Part shown: positions 1 to 10,471 of the stretch, one piece after another
Layout of the letters: the number at the start of each line of letters is the position of its first letter
Position numbering within the stretch: position 1 is the stretch's first letter
Source of the DNA: an uncultured Leptolyngbyaceae cyanobacterium
GTDB taxonomy: Bacteria; Cyanobacteriota; Cyanobacteriia; Leptolyngbyales; Leptolyngbyaceae
Direction of reading: 5' to 3'
DNA length: 64,000 nt
Assembly (NCBI GenBank): GCA_938023035.1
Contig: CALIDI010000011.1
Location: 1-64,000, forward strand
The notes under the pieces: model-generated
The model's database searches: none
The model's input: the letters and a program-made list of their open reading frames with translations, nothing else
Told to the model about the DNA's origin: nothing
Program-made: the position numbers and the translations under genes

Positions 1-62
1 CGAAGCTCAAACAAGGTGCGCTCTTCAGCAGCACTGAGAAACACTCGTAAGCGGGCGCCCAT
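1..62 (-). CDS. IS630-type transposase, N-terminal fragment cut by window edge
   Basis: Reading leftward from an ATG at 62-60, an open frame runs off the window edge and encodes about 20 residues beginning MGARLRVFLSAAEERTLFEL. This resembles the N-terminus of the helix-turn-helix domain of IS630-family transposases, which commonly open with a similar LRVFLS..E...LFEL stretch. The remainder lies outside the window, so completeness cannot be judged. The call rests on a short similarity recalled from the family. Confidence 0.5.
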   Translation of the reverse strand, partial: MGARLRVFLSAAEERTLFEL

Positions 63-545
63 CGTCTGACTCTCCAAACTGTTGAAATCGATGCCTTTAT
101 CTAACTTCACACACCTGAACTTTTCAAGCCCGGTCTACTTATTGGCTTTTCTTTCATCTAGGCTGTTTCATTGTGACTAAACAAAAACTCACACAAATCT
201 TGAAACAAAATTCTGGCTATTTATCAACTCATGCTAAAAATTATAACGATTACTAAGGGGATAATAGCCGGCAATTTAACTATGAGTGTATAGGATTTCA
301 TGCCATTTTGGATTTTGGACATGTGATGATCTTATCCAACAATTTGTGTTGGATGGCATCAGCCTTGCAGCACCCAGCATTTAATCGGGTATCTACCGGA
401 TTCTTTGGTTAAATCGCTCTCAGGCATCACTGTGATCCACCAGAGATAAACCTCGGTGCAGGGCGTTGTGCAAAAAGCGCCCTACAGGTCAATGCCCGAT
501 GAATGGCTATTGGTTTAATCCAGTTCTTGATAGCAGTGGGATTTT
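63..545. other. Intergenic region with one copy of a dispersed repeat
   Basis: No gene is seen. The part next to the transposase start should hold the terminal inverted repeat of that insertion sequence, but its partner end is outside the window. At 362-416 there is a reverse-oriented copy of a repeat also found at 43798-43853. The rest is A/T-rich and unremarkable. Confidence 0.5.
362..416 (-). repeat. Dispersed intergenic repeat (family 4), copy 1
   Basis: The reverse complement of this stretch shares a long imperfect match with 43798-43853, including the cores GGTAGATACCC and TTAAATGCTG and the ending GCTGCAAGG. Both copies are intergenic. No coding function is apparent. Confidence 0.6.
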
Positions 546-2366
546 TCAGAAGGAAAAGGGATTGATCACAATCGAGAAATAGATACCCTGTTCTTGCAGA
601 GTATTTTTACTGCCTGAAATGGATGTTAGAGGAATGCCATAGTCCAGTCGTGCTGTAATGCTATTCCCCAATTGAAATCTTAGCCCTGCGCCAATGCCTG
701 CTAAAAGTTGCTGCTCTGGGTTGACTCTGCCGGAAAGGTTCCAACCATAACCAAGGTCGATGAAGGGGGTCAGTTGCAATAGGCCCTTGATTTTGGGTAA
801 GCGCAGGATGGGGATCCGCACTTCGGCAGAGAGCAAGGCTCCGTCGTCGGTTAATAGGGTGTCTTGACGGTAGCCTCTAACAGTGTTGTTACCACCTAAA
901 CCAAATTGTTCAAAGGGGAGCAGGGTGCGACTGGCCAACTGCAAATCGCCTCGCACGAGTAAGAGGGTTTCAGGAGCGAGTAGGCGTACCCACTGAGCCT
1001 GTCCCCGCCAAGCCAGAAAGCGACTATCTGGAGGTTTATCATTAAGCGTGGCATTAAATGCTCCTAGCCCCAGGCTAAACTGCGATCGCAGTGCAATTAC
1101 CTCAGTACTACTACGCCATACCGCTTCTTGAAAAAAGCGTAGGGCAGAGAGCCGGGTTGTACCGTCATCATCCGATCCGATGGCTGGAAAGGGCAGATCC
1201 CCATCAAAAAGAGTAGCATTGCTAAAACGGCGAGTAAAGGTTAACCCAAGAGCCAGTTCACGACTGGGGGTTTGCACAATGGGTTGACGAAAGGTGGCTT
1301 CAAAATAGCGCGATCGCGCGTCAATGTCTAAGACGTTAAAGGGGGCTTCTATTACGTTGCTCTTGGATGTGCCGAAGCTGAAACTGACGGTGCTATTATG
1401 AGGGCTAATGGGGATTGTATAGCCCACGTCCAGAGTATCACTGCCCTGGGTATTGGTATAACCTAAGCTAATGCGATCGCCATAGCCGAGAAAATTATTG
1501 TGAATGATTTGGGCCTGTCGTCGAAACGTACCAGCACTCGGCGATCGGCTATTATCCAAAGTGATTGGAGTGGCCAAAGCCGGTGCTTCTGTGACCTGAA
1601 CCTCCAGCAAACTTTCACCAGGACGGGCACCTGCTGACAATTCAGCAGATACTGATTGTAAGAGCGGATCGAGTTGTAGAAGCTGTAATGCCTCCAGCAA
1701 TCGTTCTCGGTTGAGGGGTTTCCCTGTTTTCAAGCCAATGCGACTAGAGATATAACCGGGTTTAAGACGGCGCGTTCCGGTGACACGAATCGCTTCTAAT
1801 TGCCCTTCAACAACGCGAATTTCTACTGCCCCCCCCTCTAATTTCTGGGGCGGGATGAAGGCTCCAGATGTAATGTAACCCCGCTCAATGTAGAGTTGAG
1901 TCACGGCAGAGCGGGCCTGAAATAGCTCGGCAAGCGTAATTGGACGCTTAGTAAACGGTTGAGTGACGGCGGCTAATTCTGCCTCAGTAAAGACGGTGCT
2001 ACCAGTAACATTAAAACGCTCGACGACAATGGATTGCGGCTCATCTGGAAGCGGTTCAGTCGGCGTTGGCACCGGTTGCACAGGCGGAACCAACTCCTCC
2101 GGGGGTGGAATTGGCGTGATCTCTGAGGGAGGCTGAGCTGAAGGTGGCTGAATATCTCGTGGTAACGTGCTTGGCGGGAGTACTTGGGCGATCCGGTCAG
2201 CGCTCGCTTGGGGCAATGGCTGAGACGGATGAGAACGCGCCCCAAAGCTGCCTGACTCACTCACAACGGTAGCCTGCGCCATCATTCCCAGCCAGGTTAG
2301 CACGAAGGTATTGCCAAGGCAAAGGGTAACACCAAACTTAAGAGTCAACAGACTGTTGATGTTCAA
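546..2366 (-). CDS. TpsB-type outer-membrane transporter (ShlB/FhaC/HecB family)
   Basis: A 606-residue protein that should form an outer-membrane beta barrel and export a large partner (TpsA) by two-partner secretion. An N-terminal hydrophobic segment (about 5-32) acts as signal peptide. A proline-rich linker (about 45-110) follows, then a POTRA_2 domain (about 113-195, with VTGSTVFTEAEL and RGYITSGAFIPPQ) and the ShlB barrel (about 265-606). The barrel contains the family's VRGY motif near residue 500. The chain ends in Phe, as expected for a BAM-recognised barrel. Length is normal. No TpsA gene is visible nearby, so the substrate is unknown or lies left of the window. The ATG start is supported by the signal peptide. 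Confidence 0.92.
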   Translation of the reverse strand: MNINSLLTLKFGVTLCLGNTFVLTWLGMMAQATVVSESGSFGARSHPSQPLPQASADRIAQVLPPSTLPRDIQPPSAQPPSEITPIPPPEELVPPVQPVPTPTEPLPDEPQSIVVERFNVTGSTVFTEAELAAVTQPFTKRPITLAELFQARSAVTQLYIERGYITSGAFIPPQKLEGGAVEIRVVEGQLEAIRVTGTRRLKPGYISSRIGLKTGKPLNRERLLEALQLLQLDPLLQSVSAELSAGARPGESLLEVQVTEAPALATPITLDNSRSPSAGTFRRQAQIIHNNFLGYGDRISLGYTNTQGSDTLDVGYTIPISPHNSTVSFSFGTSKSNVIEAPFNVLDIDARSRYFEATFRQPIVQTPSRELALGLTFTRRFSNATLFDGDLPFPAIGSDDDGTTRLSALRFFQEAVWRSSTEVIALRSQFSLGLGAFNATLNDKPPDSRFLAWRGQAQWVRLLAPETLLLVRGDLQLASRTLLPFEQFGLGGNNTVRGYRQDTLLTDDGALLSAEVRIPILRLPKIKGLLQLTPFIDLGYGWNLSGRVNPEQQLLAGIGAGLRFQLGNSITARLDYGIPLTSISGSKNTLQEQGIYFSIVINPFSF

Positions 2367-3289
2367 TTAAGCACTCCTTGTTTATATCAATCAATTCAGA
2401 TCGGCACAATAAGCAGGATATTTAGATGCATTCAAGCAAATCAACTCAAATCCGGGAATCCTCTGCGCCCAGAATGGCTTCAAGGGGCGTTTGAAAAGTA
2501 TCGGGTGGTAAAACACGGCGACACCAACAAAATCCGCCGGACACAGCCTCAATAAAATTCAGGTTTTCAGTAACCTGCATTGGCAGGGTTTCTCCATATC
2601 GCTATGACTTTAGCCGCTAAAGTGACAGAGTAACAGACTTTTAGAGCATTTTCTTAGGTGAAATTGAATAAGGTTTATATCTCTCAACGAAAAGTAGTGT
2701 ACTGCATCATGACCTCAGTTTGCCTCCCGGAATCGGCGATCACGCGGTTTGTTAAAGTCTGGTTTTTCTGAAACCACCGTCAGATCGAACTCGAAGCCAC
2801 TTGTCTCTCCTGCAAGTAAACCGTTAGTTCTGGACTAAAATCAGGCTAGCTTCTAGACGAAGCACCTGCATCTGGAGATTTGGATCCTCCAAAAGGGATT
2901 CTGTTCATTTCGCTACCATCCAAAAGCCGGCTTAGTTAGCCTGCATACCTGCTGGAGTTAACCTGGACTGAATAGTATCTAAATATAGCTTTGGTCAGAA
3001 AGCTTAAGATCAAACCAAGTACTTAATCACCAATACTGGTTAACCTTTCTGAAGGCTCTTGAAGCTGATAAGCCAGTTATGCGTGAATTGCAAAAACCGC
3101 CTACAGAGACTTCTACTGGTACGAAGACAGCTTCTTCACGGGTAGATGGCAAGACCAACAGGGATAGACTCCTTGCACTACTTTAGAGGTGTTGCAATAA
3201 ATCCAGGTTTCACTTCTAGATCTAAAAAAAGATGATTCAGTCACCAATTGCCGTTTATCATAAGTTGATTACCTTTAGATTTAAGTCTG
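2367..3289. other. Long gap with possible coding remnants
   Basis: About 920 bases without a convincing gene. On the minus strand a 44-codon ORF lies at 2446-2580 (listed separately). A second open stretch at 2715-2835 has no start codon and contains protein-like text such as GETSGFEFDLTVVSEKPDFN. Both could be remains of decayed genes. The stretch 2840-3289 shows nothing further apart from the leader of the next gene. Confidence 0.4.
2446..2580 (-). CDS. Small ORF of unknown function (44 aa)
   Basis: An ATG at 2580-2578 opens 44 codons beginning MQVTENLNFIEAVSGGF and containing CWCRR, ending in TGA at 2448-2446. A GGAG lies upstream, but at 13 bases it is too far to be a good ribosome binding site. 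It sits upstream of and co-directional with the TpsB gene. No family is recognised. It may be a genuine small gene, a remnant of a longer one, or chance. Confidence 0.25.
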   Translation of the reverse strand: MQVTENLNFIEAVSGGFCWCRRVLPPDTFQTPLEAILGAEDSRI

Positions 3290-3838
3290 ATGGCGACATT
3301 AACGAAGCAACGGTCACGAGCAACCTTAGTCACAATTGAAGCAGTAGAGCAAGCACGTCAATTTTTGAGTGAACTGCCAGATAAACCCAAGGATGATCTT
3401 TCCCTGAAAGAGGCAATTGGACATATGACAGAGGCAATCCAGGCGGCACTGGCCAAGGGATATTCTTACCGTGAGCTGGCTGGGATGCTGAGTCAAAACG
3501 GCATGAAGATTAGTGAGTTCACTCTCAAGAGCTATGTTCCCGTTGGTAAGCGGCGTAACAGTAAACCCAAGGGGCGCAAGTCAGCCTCTGCGGATTTAAG
3601 CGGTGGGGTAGAAGAAGCTTTATCCAATGCGTTGGAAAAAGATGAAACCCCGGGCCTAGAAGCCGAAGCCCTCGAGGAAGTAGTCACGCCGAAGCGGCGA
3701 CAATCGACCAAATCTACAGCCGCGAAGACAAAACCAGCCAGTACAACAGCTGCCCGAGGGCGGGCTGTGGGTTCCCGGTCAACCACTACCGCCAGTAAAA
3801 CAGCCTCAAGCCGCCGTCGTAAATCGAGTGCCAGTTAA
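3290..3838 (+). CDS. HTH-like protein with basic, histone-H1-like tail
   Basis: 182 residues. The first ~90 are helical and charged, and include GYSYRELAGMLSQNGMKISE at about 57-76. This reads like a helix-turn-helix of the kind found in plasmid and mobilisation accessory proteins. The last ~85 residues are low complexity, rich in Lys, Arg, Ser, Thr and Ala (KTKPASTTAARGR, SRRRKSSAS), like histone H1-type or nucleoid-associated tails. An acidic patch lies between. The gene stands alone. A DNA-binding role is inferred from composition and the HTH-like segment only. Confidence 0.7.
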   Translation: MATLTKQRSRATLVTIEAVEQARQFLSELPDKPKDDLSLKEAIGHMTEAIQAALAKGYSYRELAGMLSQNGMKISEFTLKSYVPVGKRRNSKPKGRKSASADLSGGVEEALSNALEKDETPGLEAEALEEVVTPKRRQSTKSTAAKTKPASTTAARGRAVGSRSTTTASKTASSRRRKSSAS

Positions 3839-4217
3839 TGGCTGCTGGCTAGGAGGATGCTCTGCCAATAAAGCCGAGACCCCCGATGGAGATCGGGGTA
3901 GTCTGCTGTCTAACAGTGCAGCCAAAAACTGGGGAAGATTGCCTGTTTTTTCATTGTTCCAAGTGTCGCGCTGGCACTATGGCTTGTTGCTCAGACAATC
4001 AACCATCTGTTAACCTAAGGCAGGTTTAGCTAAAGCCCTCTAGTAAAAACCAGAAGCTCAGGCAATATCTTTACCTGTAGGGAACGCTCTCTCAGAGAGG
4101 CACTCAGATATATATCTTGGGTCGAAAGGCTTAGAACAAAACCCGGTGCTCAACTGTCAATGCTGAATAGGTTTTCTATCTTGCGATTGCCATGCTTCTC
4201 ATAGCGACAGCGGTCAC
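3839..4217. other. Intergenic region between convergent genes
   Basis: No gene is supported. A strong hairpin lies at 3881-3898. The rest carries short open frames only. Confidence 0.5.
3877..3903 (+). terminator. Hairpin, candidate terminator of the 3290-3838 gene
   Basis: CCCCGAT (3881-3887) pairs perfectly with ATCGGGG (3892-3898) around a GGAG loop. Flanking AGAC and GTCT extend the stem imperfectly. It lies about 40 bases after the stop codon. There is no U-tract, so it may be a 3'-end stabiliser or pause site rather than an intrinsic terminator. Confidence 0.45.
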
Positions 4218-5039
4218 TTAGTCTTGCTGCATTTGTTGAAGCAGTTGTTGGACTGCGATCGCATCTTCTGCTTCTGGTATTTGACGGAGGTAAGTCTCTA
4301 AGTCTTGGCGGGCTTCGCTCAATCGATTGAGATGGTAGTACAGAATGCCGCGATCGCGCAGTTCTAACAGCGCTTCTGGCATTAACAGTAATAACCGCTC
4401 AACAATAGCAACAGCGCGGCGTAGATCCCTTTGGTTTAGATAAATCGCCTTTAGGTTAGTCAGCATGCGGGCAAGAAATTGGCGGTTGTTGACCGTGGGT
4501 AAATATTCGGGACGCCACTCAATTGGCTGAGCATAGAGCTGGGCGAGCCGCGCCTGGCAATCTTGCAGAAAGAGGACTTCACCCTGCTGAAAGGCATCCA
4601 CAAAAATTTCCATCTCAGGTAAAGCCGGGCGAATGAGAAAATGTCCTGGCATACCCACGCCGACCATGGGAAAATCAAGCCGTTGGGCGATCGCTAGATA
4701 GACCAATGACAGCGTAATGGGAATACCCGTGCGACGCTCAATCACTTCGCTTAAGAAGCTATTACGGGGATCGTAGTAGTTTTCAGTGTTGCCATGGAAC
4801 CCTAAATCCTCATACAGATAGCGATTGATAGCTTGAATTAGGCGCAACGGATAGCGTTCAATCGGTAACCGTTCTTGGATTTCGGCAGCCATGGTATCTA
4901 GCGCATTCAGATAGGCCTCTACATCTAGGTGGGGATACTCTTCCCAGGCAAGGTAGAGGGCCGCCCGCTCTAGGTTAATTTGGTGATCATCTTTTTGTAC
5001 TTCCTGATAGAAATACCTTCGCGCAATTGGAAAATCCAT
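4218..5039 (-). CDS. SirB1-like protein: transglutaminase-like domain plus TPR
   Basis: 273 residues matching the SirB1 family. The core (about 90-165) carries NSFLSEVIERRTGIPITLSL and GVGMPGHFLIRP, the hallmark of the transglutaminase-like (Transglut_core2) domain. It lacks an obvious catalytic Cys, as most of this family do. The C-terminal third has TPR-like helices (LRRAVAIVERLLLLMPEALL, GILYYHLNRLSEARQDLETY). The family has no established biochemical function. The gene is downstream of and co-directional with pyrG and the small ORF at 5372-5590, but 332 bases separate it from them. Confidence 0.88.
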   Translation of the reverse strand: MDFPIARRYFYQEVQKDDHQINLERAALYLAWEEYPHLDVEAYLNALDTMAAEIQERLPIERYPLRLIQAINRYLYEDLGFHGNTENYYDPRNSFLSEVIERRTGIPITLSLVYLAIAQRLDFPMVGVGMPGHFLIRPALPEMEIFVDAFQQGEVLFLQDCQARLAQLYAQPIEWRPEYLPTVNNRQFLARMLTNLKAIYLNQRDLRRAVAIVERLLLLMPEALLELRDRGILYYHLNRLSEARQDLETYLRQIPEAEDAIAVQQLLQQMQQD

Positions 5040-5371
5040 AACAAGCCCAAATTGTTGATAGAAAGTCGCTCAATAGCACTCCGATGTTCTTGAAAACCCC
5101 AATGCCTTTGGTCTGTGGATGCCGGGTATCAATGGTTTGCCAACCTGGAAGCAAAACACTCTCATTGCACCAGTGCAAGATGGCAACAATCAGCCGACAG
5201 TTTAGGAAGCTGAAAACATAAACGCCCTCAGCTTTTCACTTTACATTTTGCAGCTTGAATGCCGCGTAGCGACACCAGACAGGCATCAAATCAAATGGTG
5301 AGACCTAGGTGAGACCTAGCGATTAACGGCAATGGTAGGTGTTCGATACAGGCCCCCTAAACGCCGATGAC
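5040..5371. other. Intergenic gap with an 11-bp tandem duplication
   Basis: No gene is supported. The sequence GGTGAGACCTA occurs twice head-to-tail at 5297-5307 and 5308-5318. Otherwise nothing is evident. Confidence 0.5.
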
Positions 5372-5590
5372 TCAGGGTGAATTCAGGAGATAACCCGTTT
5401 GTTTTTCGATGTAGTTGAGCAAGAGCTGGTAGGTACTGGGATCACTCTGGGGATTAATCACAATTGTGATATTGTCATCAGGTAAAGAGAAAGACAATCG
5501 TCCATTAGCTGCCTGACAAAAAGCAGCTACGCGATCCAAATCAATCACATAGGTACTGCGATCGTAGGTGATTTTAATCCAATGGGCCAC
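5372..5590 (-). CDS. Small conserved-looking protein of unknown function
   Basis: 72 residues starting at a GTG (5590-5588), reading VAHWIKITYDRSTYVIDLDR, with a compact mix of beta-like and helical text and no signal peptide or membrane segment. It begins 51 bases after the pyrG stop on the same strand, so co-transcription with pyrG is likely. The text has the composition of a genuine small cytoplasmic protein and I recall similar short cyanobacterial proteins, but no function can be named. Confidence 0.65.
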   Translation of the reverse strand: MAHWIKITYDRSTYVIDLDRVAAFCQAANGRLSFSLPDDNITIVINPQSDPSTYQLLLNYIEKQTGYLLNSP

Positions 5591-5641
5591 AGGAGATCTC
5601 TACCTGATTTGTTAAGTGTCTTCTTTAATACTTTTACGCAT

Positions 5642-7357
<1,716 letters not shown>

Positions 7358-7489
7358 TCAGGCAAAAGTGCAAGGTCAAAGGTTATCCAGCAAAAGCTCT
7401 TACCGACATCCAAAATCCGGCGTTGCTTGACGAAAAGATGCATTGCCCTTATCGCCACCCCTGCTTCTAATTATAAGAAGGGAACCAGA

Positions 7490-7562
7490 GAGCCAGTTCC
7501 CTCTTCCAAAGGAAAAGGGCCAGAGAGAGGGCGAGTTGGGTGATTCCTATCCAGATTCAGCA
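7490..7562 (-). repeat. MITE-like repeat (family 3), copy 1
   Basis: The right end reads GGGCGAGTTGGGTGATTCC then TATCCAGATTCAG. Its reverse complement matches the left end of the copy at 43479 (CTGAATCTGGATAGGAATCA). It contains CTCTTCC...AGAGAG palindromic sequence and lies in the gap between xth and pyrG. The left boundary is uncertain. Confidence 0.55.
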
Positions 7563-7591
7563 ACGTCTCCAAAGTCCAAAATAGGATCAAG

Positions 7592-8377
7592 TTATAGCTC
7601 CACAATCACTGGAGTGTGGTCGCTGGGCTGCTCCCAAGTACGCGGCTCTTTGTCGATAAAGCAGGCGATCGCCCGAGAATAGAGCATAGGAGATAGATAG
7701 ATGTGATCAATCCGCCAGCCCAGGTTACGGCGAAAGGCAGCAGCGCGATAATCCCACCAGCTAAAGTGGCCACCCTCAGGAGTAAATTTACGAAAGGCAT
7801 CTGCCAGCCCTAAATCGGTAATAGCGGCCTGCAAAGCCAGACGTTCGGCATCGGTAGCCATCACCTCCTTTTCTCGCCCAGTGGGGTCATGGATATCGAT
7901 ATCCTGGGGCGCAACATTAAAATCACCACAAACAACCAGATGGGGGAATTGCTTGAGCACAGTCGCCAGGTAAGTCCCCAAAACTTTCAGCCAGCCAAGT
8001 TTATAGATATATTTTTCACTGCCTACTGCCGACCCATTTGGAACGTAGAGATTCACAATTCTTAAATCATTGACGGCCAGGCTCAAAACTCGTTTTTGCT
8101 GATCCCAGGGAATCACTTCGGTACCCAAAATCGCCGTAAAGCCAATATCGATTTGCTGAGGTGGCAACTTACTTAAAATCGCAACGCCGTTATAGCTTTT
8201 TTGACCAGAAATCGCTGCATGGTAGCCCAAGTCAGTAAAGACTTGAAGGGGAAACTTATCATCCGGCACTTTGGTTTCCTGGAGGCATAACACATCCACT
8301 TGGCTGGCTTGCAGCCACGTCGTAATATGCTCTAGCCGAGTCCGAATCGAATTGACATTCCAGGTAGCGATTTTCAT
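7592..8377 (-). CDS. xth: Exodeoxyribonuclease III (ExoIII-type AP endonuclease)
   Basis: 261 residues, normal for the family. It repairs abasic DNA and degrades 3' ends. The diagnostic motifs are in order: KIATWNVNSIRTRL (N-terminus), CLQETKVPDDKFP with the metal-binding Glu (~34), NLYVPNGSAVG, GDFNVAPQDID (~150) and the closing SDHTPVIVEL with the catalytic Asp-His. The ATG start at 8377 is at the first residue of the conserved domain. It stands upstream of pyrG on the same strand, with about 300 bases and a repeat between them. Confidence 0.97.
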   Translation of the reverse strand: MKIATWNVNSIRTRLEHITTWLQASQVDVLCLQETKVPDDKFPLQVFTDLGYHAAISGQKSYNGVAILSKLPPQQIDIGFTAILGTEVIPWDQQKRVLSLAVNDLRIVNLYVPNGSAVGSEKYIYKLGWLKVLGTYLATVLKQFPHLVVCGDFNVAPQDIDIHDPTGREKEVMATDAERLALQAAITDLGLADAFRKFTPEGGHFSWWDYRAAAFRRNLGWRIDHIYLSPMLYSRAIACFIDKEPRTWEQPSDHTPVIVEL

Positions 8378-9093
8378 GGAAGCGGCAAGACTTAAAACAG
8401 CTTTCTGAGAATAGCATTGCAGGCAGGCTGTTTGGCATAGCCATGGGTGATGAAAACCGGTGCCCTAGCAACAGACCGATAGCAACTCGTGCCAAGCAGT
8501 TCCTAAATAATGCCAGCCTGCAACGACTCGGGGTGAATGGGTGACCTGAATCAAATCGGGGTGTCTGTGGCAACGAGGGTACAAATCAGTGGAATGTTTC
8601 AGGTGTATTTGATGAGGGTGTTTCTCGTTGGCATCACCGTTCTAAAAGGAATACCGTCTGTCCAGCAACAATGGATGTTCGCAAATTACCCCCCAAATCC
8701 GGCCATCCCCAAAGAAACTCCTGTCATAGGAATCCAGTTACCGGGTCAGGGCGTAGTTAATGTCAGGTAAGGGGCACGACCACCAGTACGAACGAAGGTC
8801 ATCGATCGCATCGGGCAACGATCCTCGATGCCTTTGTCAGAGTCAATCGATTCGGGTGCCTGTCACTTTTACCCTCACCCTTTTCTGGTATGCCCGCAGG
8901 GCTTTAATCCCTCTCCCAATTTGGGAGAGGGACTTTGAGATAGCTCAGCTCTCCTTCTCCCAGTTTAGGAGAAGGGGCTAGGGGATGAGGGCCTGCAAAG
9001 GTGGCATACTCTCATCGTTTCGTCCAATTTGAAACGTTTTCTTATCAGTCTGCTTTAGCAATCAATCGTCTGGAAATAAATTTGGTGTAGCAA
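8378..9093. other. Intergenic region containing a family 1 MITE
   Basis: Short open frames here (for example 8537-8770) have no recognisable content and are not called. The right half holds the family 1 repeat at 8861-9007. The last 80 bases lead into the MFS gene. Confidence 0.5.
8861..9007 (+). repeat. MITE-like palindromic repeat (family 1), copy 1
   Basis: About 147 bases beginning TGTCACTTTTACCCTCACCC and ending GATGAGGGCCTGCAAAGG then TGGCAT. The two ends are imperfect inverted repeats (TGTCACTTT..CCCTCA against TGCCACCTTT..CCCTCA). Internal palindromes CTCCCAATTTGGGAG and TTCTCC..GGAGAA are present. It matches 43124-43270 in the same orientation and 10316-10440 in the opposite one. 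Confidence 0.8.
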
Positions 9094-10235
9094 ATGATGA
9101 TGTCGTCTGAGTCAAGCCCCTCCGTGCTGTGGCGACAGGTATGGGGTTTAGCAGCCCTCCTAGCTGCGATCGTCTTTAGCTGGATGGCCTACGGTCTTTA
9201 CCAACCCAAAGTGCTAAACCAGTTGGGATTTGTGACGCTTGCCAGTAGCTTGGGCGTTATCCAAGCCGTTTTAGGGGCCGCAATTGAGCCATTGGTTGGC
9301 GCCTATTCTGACCGCATCATGCAGCATTTTGGCAATCGGCTTCCGTTGATTACCGTGGGCATAACGCTAGCAGGGCTGTTATTTGTCATAACGGCCCTTT
9401 GTGTTCATACAAATCTGCCCCAGGGCTGGCACTGGCTGCTACCAGTAATGATGACGTTATGGGTCATCGCCATGATTATTTTCCGTGGCCCTGCAATTGC
9501 ACTGCTTCGGCAGTTTGCTCCAGTGGAAGCTCTGCCTCAGGCCAACAGTGTCTTGATTTTAGTGTTCAGTTTTATGGGGTGCTTAGGGCCATTATTATCA
9601 GAATGGCTGAGCACGATTGGGGCCTCTCTCACCTTTGTGATTGGAGCGATTAGTCTAATGACCGGGGCAGCACTGCTCTATACCACCTTACCCCGACATC
9701 GTCTTACCCCGTTGTCTCGGAAAACTTCAGTGGCAGTTGATTGCTCGCGATCGCTATTGACATTTTTGGTGGGATTAGGAACTAGCGCAGAGGTCAATCT
9801 GATGTTGCAGCTTTTGCCTAACCAAGCACAAACTCAATTTCCCTTCCTCAGTTCAGCTCAGCTATCTTCTGGAATTTTGCTGATTGCGACGCTAACCGTC
9901 TTGCCACTCAGCGAACTAGCGGCCAGGCTTGGTTCCAAACGGGCGATGACAATGGGTTTGGTCGCCATGGCAATTTGCCTAGGGCTAGCGATCGCGGCAA
10001 CAAACCCGCTGATTGCATTCGGCACCGTCCTAGCCGCAGGGCTGAGCTTTGGGCTGGCATGATCCCCTACGCATTGGAGCTAGTACCGCCCGCACAAGCC
10101 GGTTGGAGTACGGGTCTCTATTTTGGTGGGGGTGGACTGGCCACAGCGATTGTGCCCCTGTTGCTTAGTCAGTTGCCCCAGAGCAGCACCGCTGTGGGGG
10201 TCGGTATTTGTGTGCTCCTGTTGGCTGTATTCTGA
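9094..10235 (+). pseudogene. MFS transporter, broken by one frameshift
   Basis: A polytopic major-facilitator protein, resembling the sugar/cation symporter (SLC45- or BCD-like) branch. The first frame (9094-10062, 322 aa) gives about 10 membrane segments, with the loop GAYSDRIMQHFGNRLPLI after helix 2 typical of that branch. It stops right after GLSFGLA. The text resumes in another frame as MIPYALELVPPAQAGWSTGL to 10235. Adding one base near 10058-10060 would restore GLSFGLAMIPYALELVPP. Hence a single-base deletion or a sequencing error. The substrate cannot be told. The gene is bracketed by inverted copies of the family 1 repeat (8861-9007 and 10316-10440). Confidence 0.8.
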
Positions 10236-10315
10236 TGAATCGCCTCTGAAAGGGCCCCATTGACGCCTGTTCTAACTCTTCTATGCTTAAATAGTGAGGT
10301 TATTAATTTGAGAGC

Positions 10316-10440
10316 ATGTCACCTTTGCAGGCCCTCATCCCCCAGCCCCTTCTCGCGGGTTAGGAGAAGGGGAATTGAGCCATATCAAAGTCCCTCTCCC
10401 AAATTGGGAGAGGAATTTAGGGTGAGGGCAAAAGTGACAT
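10316..10440 (-). repeat. MITE-like palindromic repeat (family 1), copy 2, inverted
   Basis: Begins ATGTCACCTTTGCAGGCCCT and ends GGGTGAGGGCAAAAGTGACA then T. This is the reverse complement of the ends of copy 1, with the internal CTCCCAAATTGGGAG palindrome. Its right end abuts the sigma-factor pseudogene: the first in-frame ATG of that frame (10439) is formed by the repeat end. Confidence 0.8.
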
Positions 10441-10471
10441 GCGCCCATTAACTTATCGTTTCGACCCACTA

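Noticed and set aside
7443-7682. Plus-strand frame between pyrG and xth
   Set aside because: Runs through a family 3 repeat and the end of xth, and has no protein character.
8537-8770. Open frame of 77 codons
   Set aside because: No signal or domain. It lies in a degenerate intergenic region just left of a repeat.
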